From Dipylidium caninum (lineage: Eukaryota; Platyhelminthes; Cestoda; Cyclophyllidea; Dipylidiidae): a stretch of 64,000 nt of DNA. Position numbers and translations under genes: made by a program. The stretch lies in assembly GCA_017562135.1 (NCBI GenBank), contig QEYB01000448.1, positions 1,860,001 to 1,924,000 of the forward strand, read 5' to 3'. This document shows positions 46,468 through 59,276 of the stretch, piece by piece (position 1 is the stretch's first letter; every line of letters starts with the position of its first letter). The notes beneath the pieces were generated by a model that made no database searches, had not been told where the DNA came from, and saw only the letters and a list, made by a program, of their open reading frames with translations.

Positions 46468-49400
46468 ACCTGGCAACCCGGAGACTTCCATGGGGCCTGA
46501 GAGTTGTTAAAAAGTTCCCATCTCTAGCAAAAAATTTCATTGGCGTGGCTACAGCGTCTACACAACAGGCTTCCGCGCTGGAGCATAAGTGCAGAGACAA
46601 TACAAAAAACGACCGTGTCACGATTTGACAGCCGCAAACTTTTACCACTCAGGAGATACACCCTTGTGGGGTGATAGGGGCTTGCTTTAGGAAGTGGAAA
46701 TGGAAGGGAGCCTGGGCCACTCGACACCAACGGGCAGCAGTGACACTGAGCCTGACAGCATCCATTCGCTCCACTTGAGTAAGGCCCAAAACCAACGTGT
46801 TGGTGTGCCAACTGCGTTAATTACCGACTGCGTGTGCCCCACTCATTACCCCAAAAAGATGGTCACAGTGGTACAGCGCTTGCCCCTCCGTCGTCCATGC
46901 CGACGACTCTCTTTGTGTGTGTGCGTGGGTGTGTTGGACTGTTCCTCAGACAGGTAGAGGTGCCGCACTCGAGACAGGATGGCCGGCCAACTAACTCCAC
47001 GTAGAAACTCATTCTCCAGCAGAGTGGTTTAGGCATCCGTCAGTGAGAAGGCTAAATTTCATTTTAAGAAAGAAATGTCACCTTTTCTCGTCCCCTTCTG
47101 CCATCGCGCTGACAACTCTTCTGACAGTCACTTATCTCCAGCCTCACCACCGAACCAAGCGGTGCTCGTCCGCATTTAAAGTAGACTCCACTCGGTCGGA
47201 TGACTGGCTAATAATAAGTTGTTCTATTCAAGCTGGCTTCCTGCAAAGACCACGTCGGAGACGGTGTCAAGCAGTGGGAGTCTGGTTTCCCTGGGAGTTA
47301 ATTAGAACCGTCAGGCCATTTCAACCCTTTCTGGCCACCAACCAGATGACCAGGGTCGGGGGGGCGGGCAGGGCTCCATTAACGCGTGCCTGTCATTGCC
47401 GTCAGAATCTGAATCAGGTGCAAACCCCTGCTCCACCGCGCAGTCCTCCTACCATTTTGCCCTAATGAGAATGCGGCAGACACGACAGCGGCCCACTTCC
47501 CGTGGTGCTCACCCAAAGCAGGTAAGACTGACATGCCGGCAGCAAGTGATGCCACTACATGGATCGTTAAGGCGCCTTTCTACACACAGTGCCACCTCTC
47601 ACTCGACTGTTCTGCCCGCAACCGGTCACTTCAGGTGGCGTGAGAGGGCATAAAAGGCCCTTAGAGGCCATTTACCTAACACGATCTTGCCCAAAGTCAC
47701 ACGACATGACCTCGCATCTGCGACAAATGGAATCAAGTTAATAATGTCCGCTGTTCCATAATCGCATACGGTTGATAATACTTAGATCCCTTTCACTGTC
47801 TGAAAGCAGCCGGTTGTGAGAGACGCTGTGGCGTCTACAAGACCCCACAAAATAATACTTTTCCGTGCATTACAAAATAGGTGCGTCAGGTCGGCGTTAT
47901 TTTGTAACTTGCCTCCACATACATAACGACTGGGGCGTCTTAGGTGGGCCAGCGGCCGCAAAGTCCAGGTCAACGGAGACGTGTCCTCGAGCCAGTGAGG
48001 AGATTCTCCCACGTGGTTTTGGAGGACACGGGCCTCTGCAAAAATCATTTTTCCCATTCCCCACCTTTAATGCTTACCGACGTCGAGTTCGTGATTATAG
48101 AGAAAAATTTGTGGTATTATTGCATGTCTGCCTCCTTCTTTTCTGCCTTTCCACCTTCCTTCCCTCTCGGTCTCAAGGGGACGTGACTGCGCACCGCGTT
48201 GGAGCGATAAAGTGGAAAGGCCTTTGACGAGGCGCCATTTTGCGAGCAACCCTTTCATTTTGGCATCAAAAGTACGTAATTCCCCACCTTTTGTGGGTGC
48301 ATGGGATACGGTTGCCAAGGCACGGCAACCTCACCTCTCATTAATGTCCCCAGTCCTCATTTGTGGCAGGCCTCACAGTAAAACCTTCCCAGAGAACCGT
48401 CCGTGGATTGAAATGACCGACCAGTGAAGATGAGATTTCTTTAACTCCAAGCATGCATCCGAGCGTCGAGAGTGACTATGATTTGGCACCCTTCCACTTG
48501 TTGGCAACATTTGTTTAGGTGTTATTATTATTAATGCTGACTTCTGACCCGACTCCACCGACCTCAAATTCAACCAGGTAAGAATGGCTCGAAATAAACC
48601 GCTTTGTTACTTCAAAGTGGCCTCCCCTTGCCTGCTTACTACTCTTCCCCTGCCGAGCTCTCGAAAGCGCTTTTTCCCATAAGTATTTATGATATGTCGT
48701 GCTGGTCGGCAATTTGCATAGCTTTTACTTTGCGTTGAGTTATTTGGATTGCCAGACCCACACAAATGGGCACTTAAATCACTGGTTGAAAGGTCAGTGC
48801 GGCCCCGAGTAGACCCGTTTCCAACTTGTACGCAACTACCAGATGCCACTCTGTCTGCAACAACATTGGACGATTTTAACGATGAATGTTCCCCAAACGA
48901 ATTTAAACCGACTTCCCCACCCCCCCCCACACGCACACGGCGTACATCTGCTGGCTTGAATTTACCGTCGTTCGTTGTTAAGTCGCCACATTCATGACAG
49001 GCTGTTCCAGGCACGCACACATACTACCAACTCTGCCTGCTAACTGTCTCGATTAACGGTGGCAAGTTGTAGCACGAAAGATGTGCCAACCAGCGGAACA
49101 GGCATCCACTATTGTATGTTGTATGGTGCTGTCACGGTGGAATCCCATTTACACCTGCCCCTAAAATATGACTGCCTCCTTTGGCCTGAACTCCCGCATA
49201 TCTGTAAATGATAAGTGTTAGTGAGCCTCCTGGACCGCGGGTTTCGCGACAGATTTCAATCAGCGGCATAGATTCTTAGAGGGCAGTCAAGAAGAGCGAG
49301 AAGCCCTGCCCTTTTCTGTCCCATCACCAGGATTTTTAATCACTTAGGTAAGTTTTCCCCGTTCCGACATTGGCGAGGACTTAACGAACCTTGATCCATG

Positions 49401-49822
49401 CCTTACTCCATTCTGCGTTATGCTTTAACGACATGAGTATTAATAGATTTGAGAGATGGACTGTTGACACCGACCAAAGTACATTGCATCCCCACATTCT
49501 ACAAGTCACGCGAGTGGTCGGCCTCGGAAACCGTATAAGATGGGAAAACGAGTTCCTGCACTTTTGGTACCATAGTACACTAGGGGAATCCGGTATTCAA
49601 GTCGCATGTATGAAAAATAAGCTATGGGAATGATTTAGGCATTCTCGCCTTGACTCTCCCCCCGTTCCATTCCATCAAAGTCGCCTTGTTGGCTTAATTT
49701 TACATACCCTAATCTCTGGCTCGGGTAACATTCAACGTGAACTTCTGCTTAGATGCGTGGCGAAAGTGGGTAATGGGACATCGAGCCCTAAGACAAAGCG
49801 GTCTAAGTCAGCTCCGACTTAG
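46468..49822. other. GC-balanced region without an assigned gene
   Basis: Open frames of 60-140 codons occur on both strands, the longest at 49020-48607 (minus) and 47043-47465 (plus). None has a recognised motif. A plus frame at 48749-48997 follows a possible acceptor (tatttggattgccag) and is Pro/Ser/Thr-rich like a disordered segment, but it has no partner exon. A gtgt-rich stretch lies near 46915-46930. Confidence 0.4.
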
Positions 49823-50005
49823 TTTTCACAATTTCCTATTTTTAATATTCGGCATTACCAAAAATTCAATGAAGAATTTAAAACCGACCCGATTGTGGGT
49901 TATCGCAAGAAGTGGCAGAAGGATGTACTTTCGCCGAACTACATTGTCGAGGGTTTCATTTGTACTTGTCTGTGCCCGAATAATTTTCGAGCAGAGAAAA
50001 AGTAG
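49823..50005 (+). CDS. Candidate exon of an unrecognised protein
   Basis: Directly after ctccgacttag a 60-codon frame opens that no ATG starts. It reads FSQFPIFNIRHYQKFNEEF, TDPIVGYRKKWQKD, SPNYIVEGFICTC and PNNFRAEKK before TAG. The dense mix of charged and aromatic residues looks more protein-like than the other frames in this stretch. It may end earlier, at an internal gt within GFIC. A neighbouring plus frame at 49436-49633 (SINRFERWTVDTDQ, WENEFLHFWYHSTL) could belong to the same decayed or split gene. No family recognised. Confidence 0.3.
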   Translation, partial: FSQFPIFNIRHYQKFNEEFKTDPIVGYRKKWQKDVLSPNYIVEGFICTCLCPNNFRAEKK

Positions 50006-50009
50006 CTAA

Positions 50010-52005
50010 TCAGGTACAAAAATCATACCACCTCGCGCTTTAGTACTTGGCCACTTTTCAATTAAAAACGCCCGCTCAAATACGCCAACATGGGGAAATC
50101 ATTGCCCACCGGCGCGGAAATATGCAGCCTGCGGCCAGCCAATGGGGAGGGTCGTATGTATCGAATCTTTTCCATAGGAAAAGTTGCATTACCCCATACA
50201 TTTACTTCGGAGTACTGGACAATTTCGATGTTCCAATTGAATGAGCGCGATTGCCAAAACAACCCCGTTGTGCTTGAATAGAACATTAAGTTATATTTCC
50301 TGCTCACAACAATCATGTAGCGAGAACAAACACGGAGCCAAATTTTTCTTAGTTAACAAATCGACGATTATCTTTTTGAATGGGATTATCTCTCAACGGT
50401 TTCATGCTAAAAACCCAAGTAAAACACTTGAAAGGTCAAGTTTTAAGGCGTCTCATTCGCGCCTCTTACGAAAAATTTATTTAGAACCTTCAGGAGTGTT
50501 GATACTGCAAAGTTACGGATATTTCACATTTATGCTAACTTGTGAATAATTGAAAAAGGTTTGAATGTCTTTCTTGAAAGAAGTTTTCTTTTATAACCTG
50601 AGTAAAAACTTTTTATAACACATGAAACTATGCCTTATTTAGTTATTTATCTATTTGTTTAACCGCGTATTCTTCACTTGTCAAAGGTAACTTGCAGTCT
50701 GAAATATCTATTTGCGTAGTGTTGTGAGAAGGATCAACTAGCTACACACACTCGATAGTCTATAGTAGCAGCGTTACAGCCTATGTACCCATGCCGGTGG
50801 TAGCCGGCGTCATCTCATAAGTCATGGTTTAACCAATGCTCAAGGTACCCTAATAACTTGTACGTTTATTCGTATAACAGACTTCACCCCACTTGTGATC
50901 GTTCATCTTATTTTGACACAGAGAAAGAAGTTATAGGGACCAATTTTAACAGACTGTGCATGAAACACACTTTTGACGACATAAAGAAGTTAATTACTCC
51001 CATCTATACTACAAGCAGTAGTGTGCGTGATGCAAACAATGGTACCAGTGAATGAGGTACACATTCACCTGTGTGTTAACGTACTCTGGCCTGCCAAACC
51101 CTAATATCCTGTAATAAGGCTATGCCTCGTGTCTTTTGGATCACTATGAGAGTCCTCTGATCGCTTTGAGTGTAAACGCTAACGAAGCAGATAATATAAG
51201 GGATTTGTTAACAATCGTGATAAAATTTTTGGGTGCAAACAAATGTTCAGAAAGTGAGGATTCAAGTTTACAGCGTAGAATTTTTTCTTAACAGTTTTAG
51301 CAGTGTAGAGTTTTTCTTTTAGTGTCGCCCTCGCGCCTTGATTGTTGTAAAATCACCGTGCTATTAGTATAAAAGGAAGGACATTTGGGGCGTTTTTGGT
51401 AGCATACAATTAATACTCCATAACAAATTCGAAAGTTATTGACAAAGCTTTTGAATGTGGGGTGGTGATGACAGGGCTGTTCCTTCCACATCAAAAAGGT
51501 CACGAGTCAGCCGCTAGAGGAAAAAACATGGGACCGGTTTAACTACGAGGAAACTCAGTCACGCAAAAATAATTTACGTTAGCAACTTCATTAGGCCTAC
51601 AAGCAAGTCTCAAAGTTAAATGCAAAAGTTGAGGTTATTTTGCGAAATCACACGATTCAATAAGTTTACTCATTCAAAATTGATTAGTTGTAACAGCTTA
51701 GAAAAAAAGCTATATGAAATTTTTGAGCTGATTTGAACAAATTCGTTGTTTGATATGTTGCGCGAAGATTAATATCCGGGTGTTTAGAAGTGGTGTTTGA
51801 CTTCGGTAGATTAGCGGTAATAGGAGGTCAACATTCCTGATTTATTTTTACTCAACAACAACTGTCGGACGGGCATATTTAGTTCCCCCACTGAGATTTG
51901 TTCCATATGCCAGAGCTGTTTTGGTAATATCATATCGAACGCATATTACTTTTATTTCAACCACTCCCATCTGGGCTGTTTTTATAAGCACATTCCCATT
52001 TTGCT
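50010..52005. other. AT-rich region upstream of the KMT2E/SETD5-like gene
   Basis: Probable promoter region of the downstream gene. Small plus-strand frames at 50090-50281 and 50241-50549 have no motif or splice support. Nothing else was recognised. Confidence 0.5.
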
Positions 52006-55000
52006 ATGGATATCGCCGCTGAGGAAACGTCGTCACCTCTTCAAGGTTTTAAGTTCGTGAAGCCCTTCACCAACTTCTTCCAAGCGGCCAAACAACGGTT
52101 CGCAAACCTTGATCCCGAGAGCGGGGTTCATCTCGTGGGACCGATGTTGAACTTACGGCTTGTATAGACAAGGAGAAGGGGTAAGAATTTTTGTTCATTT
52201 ACACATTCCATCTATACGGATACTAATCAATTGTATACAAATAACGGACAATTAGCAATACCTTTTTTATATTTATTTCCTCATGCTTGTTCTTATCCAT
52301 ACAAAATGTAGATAGTTGAGTTTTCATCCTTTTATTCGGAAGGTTCTTAACCGTTTTAACCATGTGCGTCAATTTTCCATGCTATCAAGTGTGCTTTTTC
52401 GCTAACAATTACTAGCGTTCACTTTGGTTTATTCGGTGTGAAGTGCTTATACATAGTTTGAATGGTTTACCCCTTATTTCCTAATAACAAATCTTGAATG
52501 ATATCTGCGTTTTCATTGTGTTTAAAAACCATTAACATCTTAGTATTCGTTATGGATGCTTTTGACCCTCACAATGGGCTTCTCTACTTACATCCTAAGT
52601 ATCGGCTTCTACTTACTCTGTGATCGTTTTCCTATGTATTTTGTAGTATTCAAGATTTTGACGCAGTTTACCCAGAAACGGGTGTGTCCTTTGGCCCTAC
52701 TATTTGTTCGTTTGGTCTTCCATACAACGACCATAACTATGCATTACCAGTTGGATTGACGCCCCCTGCTATGGCTCCCCATCTCATGGATATCAATCTT
52801 CCCACCCGTAAACCAAATGTTCTTAATATACCTATTGAAATTCCCAAATCTTCAACTGATTCTGAGGTGACAGCAGTGGCTGGCGAAACGGACGACGTTA
52901 GACAGGATTCCTCTCAATCACGGTGTCTTATTAAGACCAAGAGCGTAAAACCACCAGTTACCGCCCCGTCTCCTTCCCCTTCGAAGGTTGTCGCTCCACC
53001 AACCAAAGTCACCCCCCTTGTCTTTGCCTCAATAGTCGAATCTACCGCAGGGCTCTCTGAATCAAAAAAAGCGCTATTTGCGGCATGGCATGCAAAAGCC
53101 GCTGCTAGCGGAGGTACCCTACCCGTCCAACAACGTTGGAAGGTTCAAGGAGGCGATCAACAGTCGACTCAGCCGCATCAGCAACAAACAGAAGCACAGA
53201 CACAACAGGTTCCTGTCAAAGACCAGGTTTTAATATCAGTGCCGCGTTACTGCAAAAGTGTCGTAAAGGAATCTGAGGGAGAAAGAGTATACCTTGAATC
53301 AGATATGAAGGTCAGTTCTCCATCTTTCAGAGACAGGGGAACTATCCTTTCTTACTCCGTTGATCATATACGTACAGGAATCGCATGAAGAAGAATCATG
53401 AAGTGTCATAGAGGAATGTTGCTCTCAACTGCTCACTGTGTACAGCCTACTTAATGATTTTAGTACCTTATTCAACGTTTTTTTCGTTTATTTCCTAGTT
53501 CCGTTGTTTTGTTTAATTTGACTTTTTTGTTGTGATGCAGGATTTGTGTGGGACTATTTCACCGTGGCAATTTCCTTTTCCTAAGGTAGTCCATGTCGGG
53601 AGCCACTGCTGTAGCTTGCCGATTACATGTGTTAATTTCTAAGACTGCCTCCTCGTTTAGCGCCGAGCTGTAGTTATTCTCGTTAGATGTTGCCCCAGAT
53701 CTAATTCAATCACCGATTTCGATCTTGATCAGCATATTGTTTTGTTTGTGTATGTGTGTGTGAAAATGTAGAAATGCTTTACTACTTTTTTATGTTCTGC
53801 AAGTTGTTTTTTTGATATATGTACAAACTTATTTTTTATTCTACGTTTAGATCATAGAGGTTCCAGAGGACCTTTGTGTTTCGCCATCGAAACTCAGTAG
53901 TCTGGAAAGTTCAGACGAAGAGGATCCTGATACCGACGGCTCCAATTTGACTGGCCAGGGATCATGCCGGCCTACGACTGATTTGGCCCCCAAAGTTAGT
54001 TTTTTACATCTTTCTTTCATTACTTCTTATACTGGATTGCAAGCATTAATTTTTATACGATTTAGCTGCTTGTTACCGTTGCATCTCTTCTGTGTCTTGT
54101 TTTAGAAGTTTGATTGTATCATTTTTCTGTGTACTATAGATTTTCACCTTTGTGTTATCTTTTCCTTAGCCCGCTATATGGTCTACGGTTAACTGCCTTT
54201 GTGAGGTCAAAGTCGGCGACTCAAGAATGCTGCAGTGCCTCAACTGCCGGTGAGATACTACCCATTATTATATTTAACATGATAACTTACCCCTATGTGT
54301 TACTGTTTGTGCATTGATTATATATCATTCCAAAAGTCTCTTATACGTGATAAAATATTAGTTTCACTTGCTTTTCTTTGGGTTCTAAACTCAATTCCTC
54401 ACCGTCTTTAATTCTTATTTTTATGATGTCTACATATTTTAGATATTTGCAACACATGGAATGCATGGAGATTGTGTACGAGAAAGGCGCGTGCACTGAT
54501 GAAACGGATTCCACAAATAGAACCCCCAAAGAAAGACTACTAGACCCTTCTGTCTATCTCTGTCCCTCATGCCTTCGGCCGCCTTTCACAGTCTGTTCCG
54601 AAGTATTAGATCGCGTTCTTGCCGCTTTGAAGCAGCGAGAGTCAGCTAAGCACTTAAACCTTCTCTCTCTCATTCACCATCATGCTGGGAAAAGCGAAGC
54701 GATCAAGCACCCTATTGGAGGTGCTCAGCTCCTGGCTAGCGCCACAGATCGCGCTCGTCAACTCGGCCTCATTGGTGGCGGTGGGGGTGGTGTCTCATCT
54801 GGCTCACGAAGCACCACTTTTCCTAACACTGACGAACGTCATAAAATGGTATTGTATTTCTTTCCTCCTGGTATTTAGTCACTTTAAAATGTTTAAGTCA
54901 CTCCTCAAACTTAGAGTTGCATCGAACGACAGAACAATGAGACAACGGATGTCAATCGTCGGATTCCGTCTCCACCGAGAGCGTCTAAAAGGAAGCAAGA

Positions 55001-58000
55001 TCTTACTACAACATCCTGTACGAATTTGTTAATTCATACCAATCGCCTAAGCGAATGTTGGGCTCTCGACTGCTTTATTATTTTCGTCTTAAAGCTTTAG
55101 TTTAATTTTTTAAAATCATTTTGAATCTGGACGCTTTTTTTCATTGTTTTGTCTAGAATCCGAAGTTTGGAGTTGGGTTGGTGTATACCAGCTTTTTTGC
55201 TTGACCGCTCTTTGGCAAAAGCTGGGGTCTTTGTAAACTGATTTCTTTTTATTCTTTGGAAAACAGTCGATGTCGAAGTATTACCAGCCTCCACGAAAAC
55301 GAGCATCGCTAACGACGTAGCGGTCCAAGAGAGTCCGTCAAGTACTGTTACCACACAAACATTGAGTTCCGCGGGTACCCCGAGTGGTACTCCTGTGAGT
55401 CAAGCCACGCCCTTCCATCTTTCTTATCATCACCACATGAAAATCTACTCTGCGGACGGCACTGCTGATCGTTCGCCTGTTGGTACTGTTGTGACTCTGT
55501 CTTCAGATACTACCCCCACCACTAGTCCGATGACCAGTCTGGGAAGCAGCAAGAAGAAACAGAGGTCAGTTTTCATCCATCTAAATTTTTTGGGTTTTAA
55601 AAATCTACGTAAACTGATTCCGGGGTCTGAATCTATGTCTTGTGATCGTGAATTTCCTCTGATGTCGATTTTTATCGCACTGTTTTTGGTCGTGGGATGT
55701 GGCGATTAAATTTATTTTTTTTCGCCCTTATAGAATATCATCTTTTGGCGACTCACCATTGCGCCTATCCACGGGCAAGCGAGGAACAGTAGTAGCATCT
55801 ACACTGGGTTCCGCTTGGGCGAAAGACTACCGGGAAGCTGATATGAGTGTCTACTCAGAAAATCTCCTCGCTTTCGTCGCGCAGCGCATGTAAGTAGTCC
55901 GTCCATCCGCCAATCATGGGATTGTGGCGCTGGAGCTGCCTTTAGGATGTTTGTAAGGCATCCGATTTTAAATTGCTTTTAATACCTATTGATAGGCACT
56001 TAGTGGCGGGATTTCGAGGTATTTCCGTTTTGGTTTCAGCATTCAAGTTCTGTTTACCATGCAGCAGGAAAGCTTATCCTAAGCATTGTTACAAAATTTT
56101 CTCGCTTAACGTAGACCGTTCTCGTTGCATTTGTTAAAATTGGCGGATTTTGTTGACTTATTTAGATTGGTTACGCAACTTTTCCTTGTTGTGTTGCATA
56201 ACTATTCCATCCAGCTACTCTATCACCTTGTTAATTGCAGACGAGGAGTGCACTGGAAGAAATTATCTTTCCAAGCACGATCTATTCGTTGTGTTTGCAT
56301 CAACTTCCGATTTTTTCATATAGTGTAGCCAAACAACTTTTACATGAATTTGAATCTGTCGAAGTTTTATCTGGTAGGTGTGATGTTTGTCACTCAGTTT
56401 TACTTACAACCGTTGCTTTTTAATTTATGCGAACTCTTTGTGATACAACCACACATACTATTGTCTTACTTTTGAATTTGACTTTTGCTACCTTAGCGCA
56501 AGCGGTCGTGAACGTGTTCAGCGGCTCCCTCCAACCTGCCTTGGTCGAACTCCGCTCTGCCGAGTTGTTATGTTCGATCATAACGACAAAGTGAGCGGAT
56601 ATTTCGTCGACAAGTCTTTGAAATCACATTATTTCTCATCCCCCTCTACCCTCTCTTTCCCATCTTCCTTCTGTTCATTTCATCCACATTTTGATGATAT
56701 ATATTTAAAATATCTTAACATATGTCTATATAGGGTCTCGAAGCCTCAGCTAGACTCGGAAAGGGTGAAGTAGTGACGGAAATCCGTGGAAATCTCATGC
56801 TTTTGGAGGAGTATGAACATTTCATCGATCCCATTAACGAGTGCGTTCATTGCTATGTGCAGTTCGTAATCTTTTAGTCGTACCACTCACTTGGAGAGTG
56901 AAATATTGTAAGTGTATGTGGAAATGGGCCACTTTTTGAGATGCCAATTTGTTTGGTTTTAAATGCAGAGGTGTGGATGTAACAGTGAGGAAATCGAAAT
57001 CTCAAGACCACTTAACTCATCGGGAGTATTTGTGAATCTTTTACATATATTCTTGTCCATATTTTCCTATACTTAGTTACAATCGCTATGTCATGATCTA
57101 TCACAACTTCGGAGATCGCGCCGTAGCCATAAATACATCGCAGTATGGCAATGATGCTCGTTTTATTCGCCGATCTTGTATTCCTAATTGCTTTGTAAGT
57201 GTTTTAGTCTATCCCAAAGTCCAATTAACCTGTGAATGATTTTATCGCCATTAGTGTTCTTTTAGTTGGACCACTTTGTAGTGTGCAATAAGTTGCGCGT
57301 TATAATCCGCACTACACAAGAACTAATGCCAGGGGTCGAGTTGACCATTCCCTTTGATTTCGACTACCGGTCTTGTCGTTACACTGTCAAGTGCGCCTGT
57401 GCTCGTTCTCGATGTCCTGTGCAGAAGTGGTGTAGGAAACTGGCACGACACAAAGTGATGCCCTACCTTGATTACGGCAAATTTATCGAGTCTCGTCTCA
57501 ATGCGTAAGTTGTCGTCACTCTTATCTCATTCAGTCAGTTTTTTCTTCTATACTTCAAATATTTGACAATTGTAGTTGTTTTTCTTAGAGAATTGCAACC
57601 GCTATGGAACTTTTATTCCTATTTGGTAGTATTGTTTGAGAAACCAGTTTGGAAACGACGATTGGTGTGGTTTTAATATGACTAGTTTTCTATATTACGT
57701 GGAGATGGAATGACTGTAAAGAAATGTTCTGTTTATTGTGTGCTCCGCTCATTATTTTAATGTTCTGCGTCCTGACCACTATCCCTTTTTCGATGAACTC
57801 GTTATTCCTCGTGTAGCCTCTCCAAGCCCATAACTGAAGACCAATCGCCGACGACTACACCATCAAGCACACGCACTTATTCTACCGAGAACTCACCCAT
57901 CCCGATTTCTTCCAATCAGAAGACACTTGTGCCTCCCCTCACACCCACTACATCCTCAAGCAGTCCACAACGTTTCGTGTGCTCAACCAAACGTCCCTTC

Positions 58001-58361
58001 CCTTTCAGCGCGCCTCTTTACCACAGCTACCACAAACACCGACATGGCCGGCAAGGCCGCTGCCGAGGCACCGGCCACCGGGCCAATCTCTTCTTTGTCT
58101 ACTGTGGAACCGCCAGCCAAGAAACGGCTCGAGTCTAGTCCACCGTTGTCTGAGGATAAAAGAGGCAGCACAAAGGGTGATACGAACTCCTCTGTAAGTT
58201 TATGGAGTTTTGGCGATACTCATACATTTGACTTTTTGGAGCGATTGCATGAGTCGTTTTTTTTTCAGCCTCCCTTTGAACCGATTATCACCACGCGACG
58301 GCAAGCGGCGAAAGCCGCGGCAGCAGCAATGACGGCTGGTATTTCAAAAAAGGGACGATAG
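52006..58361 (+). CDS. KMT2E: KMT2E (MLL5)/SETD5-type chromatin protein with PHD finger and SET domain, about 1005 residues
   Basis: KMT2E and SETD5 are chromatin regulators whose SET domain is thought weak or inactive. Fifteen exons: 52006-52180, 52647-53310, 53851-53994, 54170-54249, 54443-54848, 54915-55017, 55267-55564, 55734-55889, 56497-56590, 56734-56840, 57077-57194, 57266-57504, 57817-57971, 58009-58193 and 58269-58361. The N-terminal hallmark FGLPYNDHNYALP matches GLPYADHNY of human KMT2E. Acidic Ser/Asp/Glu sequence precedes a C4HC3 PHD finger (NCLCEV, LQCLNC, HMEC, YLCPSC) near residues 330-395, with a long insert before the last cysteine pair. SET, near 705-840, has EIRGNLMLLEEYEHF, YGNDARFIRRSCIPN, ELTIPFDFDYRSCRY and post-SET cysteines CACARSRC. 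The C-terminus is Pro/Ser/Thr-rich, then basic and Ala-rich. Exon 1 needs one more G in the run 52123-52126; adding it makes the total divisible by three. Intron 57972-58008 is only 37 bp with a weak donor. Confidence 0.92.
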
Positions 58362-58438
58362 GCAATATTGACCTGGAACGTTAATCATTACTACCTATTA
58401 ATTAGTGTCTATTTTTTGTGTAAATTTTTATGCTTGAA

Positions 58439-58657
58439 TTAATGCTTTTTTCTGGCCACAGTAGTGCCAATCACTACCTTTTCCGGATTGGGTGGCACTC
58501 CGTAGGCTTGTCTGCGCCTTAAAACTTGGAAAAATAAATTCCTGTGATTTTTTTGTTCTGTTTGTTGGCCCGCCATGACGTGTTCAGGTTTCGTGTCGGG
58601 GTCAGGTGAGTTTTGATTAAATTCGTAAGGTGCCGAATTTTTTGTCGGTGATTCCAT
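58439..58657 (-). CDS. Candidate small protein, 72 residues, unknown
   Basis: An ATG-started frame (aaATGgaa context, with an in-frame stop just upstream) reads MESPTKNSAPYEFNQNS, then VMAGQQTEQKNHRNLFF and a basic C-terminus (LRRRQAYGVPPNPEKV, ending ARKKH). It is hydrophilic, without signal peptide or membrane helix. It lies antisense to the probable 3' UTR of the KMT2E/SETD5-like gene. I do not recognise it. The complementary strand has a longer GC-rich frame (58630-58890) without ATG logic or motif. Coding status is uncertain. Confidence 0.3.
   Translation of the reverse strand: MESPTKNSAPYEFNQNSPDPDTKPEHVMAGQQTEQKNHRNLFFQVLRRRQAYGVPPNPEKVVIGTTVARKKH
58533..58538 (+). promoter_or_regulatory. 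Polyadenylation signal (AATAAA), probably of the KMT2E/SETD5-like gene
   Basis: The first AATAAA after the stop codon at 58361, giving a 3' UTR of about 190 bp. It is followed by a GT-rich stretch (cctgtgatttttttgttctgtttgttgg), as expected downstream of a cleavage site. Confidence 0.6.
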
Positions 58658-59276
58658 TTCCCACGATTACAAGTACGTCGGTCAACATGGCTTCATCCGC
58701 GGGTTGTGTTATCTTCGTCCTAGGGCGTCACCGTGCTCAGATTGGCATCTTGGTGGAGGTTGCGCAATCGGGGTCCGCGTTGCGGGTAATGGCGGGAGCG
58801 GTCAAGATTTCTTCGTGTTGGATGCTAGTTGTCGGTTCTAACCACTGCACTGGGGAATTTGCGTTCGTTAAGATCACGGACGCGACTTGAGTGGGTGGGA
58901 GTTTGACGTCGCCTTCGGCGTGACGGCCATTCTCTTTGAGATGCTGGACGGAGAGGGGTTGTGTAATAGCAGGGCTATTGTTCTTATGAGTTCGTTTATT
59001 ACTGTATGTCGGTATATTTCAAAATCTTTAACAACAAAAGTAAATAAGTTACCATTATTTTAAAAGAATACGGGCAAACAATTTTTAGAGTTAAATTCCA
59101 CCGTGATTTTGTGAGATAATTCGTGTATTAATCTTCAAGGACATTGAAAAGAGACTTTTATTGCATCAGTGCGGTGGTAATGCGCCGCCGCCGCAATTTA
59201 AGGAGGATTCCGTTGGTTACATAACCCACAGTTTCTGATCCTCTATAATTTATTCTTACTATACTAATGAAATAAA

